From an uncultured Verrucomicrobiota bacterium (lineage in GTDB: Bacteria; Verrucomicrobiota; Kiritimatiellia; RFP12; UBA1067), in assembly GCA_945487985.1 (NCBI GenBank), contig CALYTX010000081.1, positions 1 to 6,634 on the forward strand: a DNA stretch of 6,634 bases, read 5' to 3'. Position numbers and translations under genes: made by a program. The notes below the pieces were generated by a model, which was not told where the DNA came from, made no database searches, and saw only the letters and a program-made list of their open reading frames with translations. This document shows, piece after piece, positions 1-5,250 of this stretch. Positions within the stretch are counted from its first letter, which is position 1, and the number at the start of each line of letters is the position of its first letter.

Positions 1-1
1 G

Positions 2-1534
2 ATTGCCATTGGCGCCGGTGGCATTGATATTGCTCTGGCTATGGCCGGCGGGTCGTTTCACATCCCGACGCCGAAGGTGCGAGCCATCATTCTCAAGAAC
101 AGGCTCCGCAAGGGGGTAAGTGCGAAGGACGTCATTCTCAAGGTGTTAGAGAAGTACGGCACGAAGGGTAACGTCGGCTGGATTTTCGAGTACACTGGCC
201 CTGGAGTGGCGACGCTTGATGTTCCGTCCCGTGCGACGATTGCCAATATGGGAGCCGAGCTTGGCGTAACGACTTCCGTTTTCCCGTCCGACAAGGTAAC
301 GAAGCAGTTCCTCGCGGCGCAGGGCCGCGCGAAGGATTTTGTCGACCTCAAGCAAGACAGGGGCGCTTCATACGACGATCCCTTCACGATCGACCTCGCG
401 CGAATCGAGCCGTTGATGGCCGCCCCGCATTCGCCGGGCAACATCGTCACGGTTAAGTCCATGAAAGGCACGAAGGTCAACCAGATTATGATCGGCTCGT
501 GCACGAATTCATCCTACCGCGACATTCGCACCGTCGCCCTATATCTCAAGGGCAAGCATGTTGCGGACGATGTCGAGGTTGGCATCGCATGCGGTTCGCG
601 CCAGGTGATGGCGATGCTCGCCAAAGACGGCTCGCTGGCGATTCTTCACGCGGCCGGTTGCCGCATGCTCGAGAATGCCTGCGGCTTCTGTATCGGAGCG
701 CACATGTCTCCGCGGACGGGTGCGATATCGCTTCGCACCAACAACCGCAACTTTGAAGGCCGATCGGGCACGAAGTCCGCGCAGATCTATCTCGTCTCCC
801 CCGAGACGGCCGCCGCCTCCGCGCTTACCGGCAAGATTGAGCTGCCGACCAAAAATCCAGTCGCCGCCGTTCCATCGCCAAAGAAGTTTCCGGTTGACGA
901 TGCAATGTTCCTCTATCTTAAGAGCGCAGGTAAAGGCGTTCCTGCCACGGAAATCGTCCGCGGACCCAATATTGCTACGGTGCCCAAGGGTGTAGCGCTT
1001 GCGGAAGATTTGCCTGCGAAAGTGGCTATTAAGGTGGGCGACAAGATTACTACCGATCATATCATGCCAGCCGGCGCGCGTCTCAAGTTTCGGTCTAATA
1101 TTCCAGAATACGCCAAATATGTGTTTGAGCCGTGCGATGCATCGTTCCACGATATCTGCCAGGCAAACCAGGCTGCGAAGTTGGCTAACGTGATTGTGGC
1201 AGGGGAATCGTACGGTCAGGGTTCTTCGCGCGAACATGCTGCGCTTTGTCCGATGTATCTGGGCGTTAAAGCTGTTTTCGCCAAATCGATCGAGCGAATC
1301 CACCGCGCGAACCTCATCAATTTCGGGATAGTCCCGTTCACCTTCGTCAATCCGATGGATTACGACAAGATTGAACAGGGCGACCGACTCGAGCTCAACG
1401 GCATTCGAGCGGCGGTATCTGGCGATGGCCGGCTCGTAGTGAACACTCCTCGGGGCGAGGTCGTTTTGGTAACGGCGCTTTCCCCGCGGGAAAGGCAGGT
1501 GCTTCTCTGCGGCGGATTATTGGCTTCGCTTTAG
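2..1534 (+). CDS. Aconitate hydratase (aconitase), 5'-truncated by the window edge
   Basis: Cytoplasmic [4Fe-4S] dehydratase that interconverts citrate and isocitrate in the TCA cycle. The frame is open from base 2, and the residues before the first ATG (41) already read as aconitase (IAIGAGGIDIALAMAGG), so the true start lies upstream and 41 is internal. About 511 codons are present. Single-chain bacterial aconitases of this compact type are usually about 640-660 residues, so roughly 130-150 are missing. Cluster ligands are visible: the Cys of GSCTNSS (codon 500-502) and both Cys of ACGFC (680-682, 689-691). Their spacing of 60 and 3 residues resembles the 63 and 3 of mitochondrial aconitase. 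Substrate-binding NRNFEGRSG is at 743-769. The C-terminal swivel domain begins near TTDHIMPAGA (about 1050) and carries GQGSSREHAAL with the catalytic Ser at 1226-1228 and Arg at 1229-1231. The ending RERQVLLCGGLL is typical, so the 3' end is intact. Which acn subtype it is cannot be settled without the N-terminus; a 3-isopropylmalate dehydratase fusion is less likely given the NRNFEGR and YGQGSSREHAAL context. Confidence 0.95.
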   Translation: MAIGAGGIDIALAMAGGSFHIPTPKVRAIILKNRLRKGVSAKDVILKVLEKYGTKGNVGWIFEYTGPGVATLDVPSRATIANMGAELGVTTSVFPSDKVTKQFLAAQGRAKDFVDLKQDRGASYDDPFTIDLARIEPLMAAPHSPGNIVTVKSMKGTKVNQIMIGSCTNSSYRDIRTVALYLKGKHVADDVEVGIACGSRQVMAMLAKDGSLAILHAAGCRMLENACGFCIGAHMSPRTGAISLRTNNRNFEGRSGTKSAQIYLVSPETAAASALTGKIELPTKNPVAAVPSPKKFPVDDAMFLYLKSAGKGVPATEIVRGPNIATVPKGVALAEDLPAKVAIKVGDKITTDHIMPAGARLKFRSNIPEYAKYVFEPCDASFHDICQANQAAKLANVIVAGESYGQGSSREHAALCPMYLGVKAVFAKSIERIHRANLINFGIVPFTFVNPMDYDKIEQGDRLELNGIRAAVSGDGRLVVNTPRGEVVLVTALSPRERQVLLCGGLLASL

Positions 1535-1551
1535 GCGCTCGCTTTAGACGC
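1526..1551 (+). repeat. 13-bp tandem direct repeat across the aconitase stop codon
   Basis: TCGCTTTAGGCGC (1526-1538) is followed directly by TCGCTTTAGACGC (1539-1551), identical at 12 of 13 positions (G1535 versus A1548). The first copy contains the TAG stop (1532-1534); the second lies just outside the gene. GGCGC (1534-1538) can also pair with GCGCC (1554-1558), giving a 5-bp GC stem. No T-run follows, so a classical intrinsic terminator is not supported. The likeliest origin is a local slippage duplication. Confidence 0.6.
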
Positions 1552-1579
1552 TTGCGCCACCGCGACATCGACAATCCCG

Positions 1580-1606
1580 TTGTTTCATGATAGTGAAAAT
1601 TATCAA
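1580..1606 (+). promoter_or_regulatory. AT-rich patch with overlapping inverted repeats upstream of the GH127 gene
   Basis: This short AT-rich stretch in a GC-rich context holds two overlapping short palindromes. One is TTTCA (1583-1587) with TGAAA (1594-1598); the other is TGATA (1588-1592) with TATCA (1601-1605). They are mutually exclusive as hairpins but could form an operator. A poor promoter match exists: TTGTTT at 1580-1585 and TATCAA at 1601-1606 with only 15 bp between them. Its position, 27 bp before the ATG of a polysaccharide-degradation gene, suits substrate-responsive control, but the regulator is unknown and this is an inference. Confidence 0.3.
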
Positions 1607-1616
1607 GTAACCTCGC

Positions 1617-1623
1617 AAAAGGA
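1617..1623 (+). promoter_or_regulatory. Ribosome binding site that decides the GH127 start
   Basis: AAAAGGA ends 9 bases before ATG 1633, a workable Shine-Dalgarno spacing. The frame could also open at TTG 1624, but that codon directly abuts the AGGA and would leave no spacer. ATG 1633 is therefore the preferred start, giving 660 residues. Confidence 0.55.
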
Positions 1624-1632
1624 TTGAAGACG

Positions 1633-3615
1633 ATGATTGCATTCCGGAAAACCAGTATGGCGTTCGCGGTACTAGTATCCGTACAGGTTAGTCTGTTCCA
1701 GGGCAACCTCATGGGACAGGACTGCGTGCAAACACCAGTCAAGGTTGCCGTTGAAGCCGATTCGTCTACATCGCCGGAATTGCGAAACGTACGGCTTGTC
1801 GGGTATCTTGGCCGGAAGATCGACCGTTTCCTCTCCAAGCGGGTTTACTCGGACTATGCGCGCGAGGTGATGTTCGCCGAGGCTGAAAAGGCTTTCGAGA
1901 CCCGTTTTGACGACGATCCATCGCATCCCGGCGCGGGCTACTGGCAGGGTGAATATTGGGGCAAGGAAATGCTTGGCCTGATCGAAGGCGCAATCTACGC
2001 TGGCGACAGCAAGCTGAAGAACTGGGCGCTATCCCGGGCGCGGGAACTTGTTCGCCGCCACCAGCGGCCAAATGGTACGATTTCGACCTACAGCGACGAA
2101 GCGTATTTGTGCTACTCCCAAGGATGGAATTGGAATCTATGGGGACGCAAATATACTTTGTGGGCCTTGTTGGAGATTTATGAGGCGACTGGCGCGGTTG
2201 ACATTCTGGCTGCCGCGCGAAGGCTGATGGATCAGCAAATCGAAATGCTCCATCGCCTTGACGTGCCGATTTGGCGAACCGGTTGTTATGTCGGCCTTGC
2301 TTCGATGAGTGTGCTGAAGCCGCTTTTGCTGTTGTATCGTCATACCGGCGAATCATGTTATCTTGACTATGCGAACGAAATCGTGTCGGGCTGGCGACGT
2401 AAGGGGAATCCTGCGCCCAATTTGCTGGTCAATGCATTTTCCGAGCGCAATGTGGCGGATTGGTACGGCATTCCGCACGAGTGGGCCAAGGCCTACGAAT
2501 TCATGAGCTGCCTCGAAGGGTTGGTTGAATATTATCGTGCCACTGGCGAACAGGCGGTTCTGGATGCGGTGGTGCGTATCTGGGAGAAATTGTGGCGTGA
2601 CGAAGCCAATCCAGTGGGGACTGTCGCTTTTTTCGACCATTTCTACAACGCCGCCAGAATGACCAACGGCGCATCCGAACCATGCGATGCGACCCATTGG
2701 ATACGCCTGCCGCGGGAGTTGTTCCTGGTGACGGACGAGGTTAAGTACCTTGACGCCATCGAGCGCGCCTTTTTGAACGGTTTTATGGCTGGTGTTTGGC
2801 GCGACGGTAGCTGGGGCGCCCACATGGTGCGGAGCCACGGACGCCGCCATCGCGCGGCGCCTCGCCAAGTCGGTATGCAGCATACGCAATGCTGCGTGGC
2901 GAACATGCCGCGCACGTTCTTCGATGTTGCGCAGACCGTGGCGACCAGATTGCCCGACGGTACAGTCAGCGTCAACCTGTTCATGGATGCGGAAGTGTCG
3001 TGGGACGATGTGAAAATCAGCATTTCCGGCAACTATCCGGTTTCCAGCGACTTTACCGTCCGTGTCGATTCTACGACGCCGGTGAGCATCCGGCTGCGCG
3101 TGCCAGAGTGGTGCCCTTCGTTGACCGTGGACGGAAAGACGGTGTGGATGCTCGAGACCAAGGTGGAAGGCGGCTGGCGGTATTTTAAAAATGTCACCAC
3201 GCGCACGTTCAATGTCCATTTTGATATGCCGCTGAAGATCGTCGATTTCCAACAAGTTCCAAAGGTCGTCGGCAAGTCGGACTGGGCCTGGAAGGCTTGG
3301 GTCTCTGCGGCGGAGAATCCCGAGGAGGTTCCGTATTGCCGTACGCGCCCAGCGGCAAGACTTGAGCGCGGACCGCTCATTCTTGCCAAATCCAGAAGCG
3401 TAGGGTGCGGCGAACGTGAGATTTTCGACTTTGAATCGATAGACGGGCGCGGATTTTCCGGCCAACTTGTGCCGATTGAACGTCACGAAAACTGGGCCGC
3501 CTGGCAGGTAATCCTGACCGGCCCGAACGGCGAGCGGATTGAGACGAATGCCTGCGATTATCAATCGGCTGCAGATTACGACGATAAGGACAATGCCTTT
3601 TCGGTATGGTTCTAA
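1633..3615 (+). CDS. Exported DUF1680 / GH127-family glycoside hydrolase (beta-L-arabinofuranosidase-like)
   Basis: Predicted secreted retaining glycosidase of the DUF1680 fold, an (alpha/alpha)6 barrel followed by beta-sandwich domains. Known GH127 members release L-arabinofuranose from arabinan- or hydroxyproline-linked oligosaccharides; the substrate here is not determined. Residues 1-28 look like a signal peptide (Arg5-Lys6, hydrophobic 9-22, possible cleavage after Gly28). There is no lipobox, so it is probably periplasmic or extracellular, unlike cytosolic HypBA1 of Bifidobacterium. The barrel spans about 30-430 and includes CLEGLVEYYRATG, a typical family helix. Glu349-Pro-Cys351 and Cys420-Cys421 match the Glu-x-Cys ... 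Cys-Cys set that holds zinc and supplies the cysteine nucleophile in HypBA1 (Glu338, Cys340, Cys417, Cys418). Length (660) matches the family (about 650). The usual GEAF-type segment carrying the acid/base Glu appears here as FFDHF (333-337), with Asp335 nearest. The beta-sandwich part starts near 440 and shows SIRLRVPEWC, common in DUF1680 proteins. It stands alone between aconitase and a GT-C gene, not in an obvious polysaccharide-utilisation cluster. The fold is fairly certain; specificity is not, and a related family such as GH146 remains possible. Confidence 0.88.
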   Translation: MIAFRKTSMAFAVLVSVQVSLFQGNLMGQDCVQTPVKVAVEADSSTSPELRNVRLVGYLGRKIDRFLSKRVYSDYAREVMFAEAEKAFETRFDDDPSHPGAGYWQGEYWGKEMLGLIEGAIYAGDSKLKNWALSRARELVRRHQRPNGTISTYSDEAYLCYSQGWNWNLWGRKYTLWALLEIYEATGAVDILAAARRLMDQQIEMLHRLDVPIWRTGCYVGLASMSVLKPLLLLYRHTGESCYLDYANEIVSGWRRKGNPAPNLLVNAFSERNVADWYGIPHEWAKAYEFMSCLEGLVEYYRATGEQAVLDAVVRIWEKLWRDEANPVGTVAFFDHFYNAARMTNGASEPCDATHWIRLPRELFLVTDEVKYLDAIERAFLNGFMAGVWRDGSWGAHMVRSHGRRHRAAPRQVGMQHTQCCVANMPRTFFDVAQTVATRLPDGTVSVNLFMDAEVSWDDVKISISGNYPVSSDFTVRVDSTTPVSIRLRVPEWCPSLTVDGKTVWMLETKVEGGWRYFKNVTTRTFNVHFDMPLKIVDFQQVPKVVGKSDWAWKAWVSAAENPEEVPYCRTRPAARLERGPLILAKSRSVGCGEREIFDFESIDGRGFSGQLVPIERHENWAAWQVILTGPNGERIETNACDYQSAADYDDKDNAFSVWF

Positions 3616-3621
3616 GAGCGA

Positions 3622-3641
3622 GAACAATTGCTGCGTTGTTC
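3622..3641 (+). terminator. Weak stem-loop just after the GH127 gene
   Basis: GAACAA (3622-3627) pairs with TTGTTC (3636-3641) around an 8-base loop, 6 bp after the TAA stop. The stem is AT-rich and no U-tract follows, so it is a poor intrinsic terminator; it may be an mRNA 3'-end structure or chance. Confidence 0.22.
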
Positions 3642-3700
3642 ACTGCGCTTTCATCGTACGGGCGTGATTTTAGCTTTGGTGACGGTTTTCGCTACGGTAA

Positions 3701-3720
3701 TTTGATATAATATTACGATA
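3701..3720 (+). promoter_or_regulatory. Promoter -10 box (TATAAT) for a leaderless GT-C/dxs transcript
   Basis: A perfect TATAAT lies at 3706-3711, overlapping the palindrome TAATATTA (3708-3715), in a locally AT-rich stretch. Transcription starting about 7 bases downstream would begin near 3718, only about 3 bases before ATG 3721. No Shine-Dalgarno sequence precedes that ATG (bases 3712-3720 read ATTACGATA), which agrees with a leaderless or nearly leaderless mRNA. No convincing -35 exists at 16-18 bp spacing; TTGGTG at 3676-3681 is too far (24 bp). An activator or an alternative sigma factor may help. Confidence 0.5.
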
Positions 3721-5250
3721 ATGAAAATCTATGTCGCATTGGCGAGTTTAGCTTTTGCTATCTTGGCCTTCGCAGCGGTTTGGCTTGGCGAGCTGAACCA
3801 AGACGAAGGCTGGTATTTGTATGCTGCGCAACTGGTGAGCGAAGGCCAGATGCCTTATCGCGACTTCTTCTATACCCAGGGTCCGGCCATGCCCAGGGTT
3901 TACGCTTGCTTTTCGTGGATATGGCGCATCTGGGGCATTCTCGGCGCGCGTGTCGCAACCGCGCTTTTAGGTCTTGCCGGCACCTTGCTGGCGGTAGCGT
4001 TTGTGCGTATTTGCGTGCCGGCACCCCGGCGCAATCTGGCCGCGACGGTGGTGATGTTTTTGCTCGGTTCGAACCTCTACCACATTTATTACACTTCCAT
4101 TCCCAAGACGTATGCTCTGGCGGCGTTGTTCGTCGCTGCTGGCTATTGCCTGCTGGGACTGGCGCTTGGCGCCTCGCGCCGGCCGCAAGCACCGTATCTG
4201 CTGTTTGCCTCTGGGTTGGTGCTCGCTTTCGCCGCCGGCACGCGTATTAGCCTATGCGCGCTGCTGGCCGTTTGTGGATTGGGGCTAGTCTGCCTCCGTC
4301 GCGAATACCCCTTGGCGTTTCTCTGGTTCGGCATGGGCGGGGTCGCGGGGATTATGGCCGCGTACGGTCCGTTTGTTTTTGACCGCAGTGCTTTCGCCGG
4401 ACTTTGTGCCGCACAGCAATACCACGCCTCGCGCGGTGGATTTGATTTGGTGTTCACTGTTGGTAGTTTGAGCCGGCTGGTGCGCTGGTATGCGCCGGTG
4501 CTGGTGGTTTTGGGTTTGGCGGTCGCCCGGGCAGTGTTGGTGCGCGTGCGATTCCAGAAGGAAAAGAATCTGCCTGCATGGTTGGCGCTATGGGGTTTTC
4601 TTGCGGTTTTTGCGGTGCAGATGCTCGCGCCGTTCCCATATGAAGACTATCAAGTTCCCGTAATGGGGTTATTGTCGTCGTTTGCTGTGATGCTGGCCGT
4701 TGCTCCCGGCGAGGGCGATGACGCGAATCGTCTTTCCCCGCCGTCGCTTTTAAGCCGGCTGTTGCCGCTGTTGGCGCTGGGATTGACCTGGTCCAATTCC
4801 TTCGGATCACCGCTGCTTGAACATTGGATGATGGCCGGGCAGGACCGGCTCTGGCCGCGCAAGAAGGCGCAAAGCGATCTGTCGGGGCTGCGTGATGCGG
4901 CCGCAAGTATTGAAGCGCTCGATCCCGGTGGGAAGACGCTCTTGACGCAGGATTTGTATCTGGCGATTGAAACCGGTCGTAAAGTGCCAAAGGGGCTTGA
5001 AATGGGTCCGTTCAGTATACTTACCCAGCAGGAATGGCTCGAGTTGCTTACGAGCGCCCCTGCACCGGTTGCGGCGTTGAGCGGATACAGCTTTTGCATT
5101 AACCCGCCTGTCTGCGACGAGCGGCCGGTTGACGAACAAGTGCTCTTCTGGGATGCGCTCAAGCCCAATTACGAACTTGTGCGGAGAATGGAGCAATTCG
5201 GGCAGAATTCCACACCGCTGATGATTCTTAGGAAGAAGGTGCGACCGTGA
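3721..5250 (+). CDS. Polytopic membrane glycosyltransferase, GT-C fold (GT39/ArnT/PMT-like)
   Basis: Likely inner-membrane enzyme moving a sugar from a polyprenyl-phosphate donor to an acceptor on the outer face; neither donor nor acceptor can be read from the sequence. The 509 residues start with a transmembrane helix (4-22). The first external loop follows at once with LNQDEGWYLYAAQL and then PYRDFFYTQGP (45-55). Asp28-Glu29 sits where GT-C enzymes of this group keep their catalytic acidic pair. About 10-11 hydrophobic segments follow, roughly at 73-98, 105-120, 129-149, 157-173, 175-192, 197-216, 255-275, 287-303, 312-328 and 343-360. Residues 370-509 form a soluble C-terminal part with LTQDLYLAIETGRKVPKGLEMGPFS, a phrase seen in many such proteins next to the last membrane helix. 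ATG 3721 is chosen because it opens the first membrane helix directly; there is no Shine-Dalgarno sequence. The stop overlaps the dxs start by 4 bp, so the two genes are probably co-translated. It could instead be a flippase-like or uncharacterised PMT_2-type protein lacking transferase activity. Confidence 0.8.
   Translation: MKIYVALASLAFAILAFAAVWLGELNQDEGWYLYAAQLVSEGQMPYRDFFYTQGPAMPRVYACFSWIWRIWGILGARVATALLGLAGTLLAVAFVRICVPAPRRNLAATVVMFLLGSNLYHIYYTSIPKTYALAALFVAAGYCLLGLALGASRRPQAPYLLFASGLVLAFAAGTRISLCALLAVCGLGLVCLRREYPLAFLWFGMGGVAGIMAAYGPFVFDRSAFAGLCAAQQYHASRGGFDLVFTVGSLSRLVRWYAPVLVVLGLAVARAVLVRVRFQKEKNLPAWLALWGFLAVFAVQMLAPFPYEDYQVPVMGLLSSFAVMLAVAPGEGDDANRLSPPSLLSRLLPLLALGLTWSNSFGSPLLEHWMMAGQDRLWPRKKAQSDLSGLRDAAASIEALDPGGKTLLTQDLYLAIETGRKVPKGLEMGPFSILTQQEWLELLTSAPAPVAALSGYSFCINPPVCDERPVDEQVLFWDALKPNYELVRRMEQFGQNSTPLMILRKKVRP
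5230..5239 (+). promoter_or_regulatory. Ribosome binding site for dxs inside the end of the GT-C gene
   Basis: AGGAAGAAGG lies within the last codons of the upstream gene. Its 3' AGAAGG ends 7 bases before GTG 5247. A TAG at 5229-5231 in the dxs frame blocks any earlier start, and no other start codon lies between, so GTG 5247 is the only candidate. Ribosomes ending at TGA 5248-5250 could re-initiate here. Confidence 0.65.

Noticed and set aside
41..43. ATG 41 as the true start of aconitase
   Set aside because: Codons from base 2 already encode conserved aconitase sequence, and about 130-150 N-terminal residues of the family are missing, so the gene begins before the window.
539..1303. A 254-codon minus-strand open frame within aconitase
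   Set aside because: It lies opposite conserved aconitase active-site sequence and shows no family resemblance of its own.
1534..1558. GGCGC/GCGCC hairpin as the aconitase terminator
   Set aside because: Only 5 pairs with a 15-base loop and no following T-run; it is better explained by the tandem repeat.
1624..1632. TTG 1624 as the start of the GH127 gene
   Set aside because: It abuts the Shine-Dalgarno AGGA with no spacer, whereas ATG 1633 has a 9-base spacer and directly opens a good signal peptide.
2353..3627. A 424-codon open frame on the minus strand opposite the GH127 gene
   Set aside because: It is a shadow of the GC-rich coding strand: the translation is rich in Arg and His with no recognisable domain, while the plus strand carries clear family motifs.
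3676..3711. TTGGTG (3676-3681) as the -35 partner of the TATAAT box
   Set aside because: The 24-bp spacing is well outside the usual 16-18 bp.
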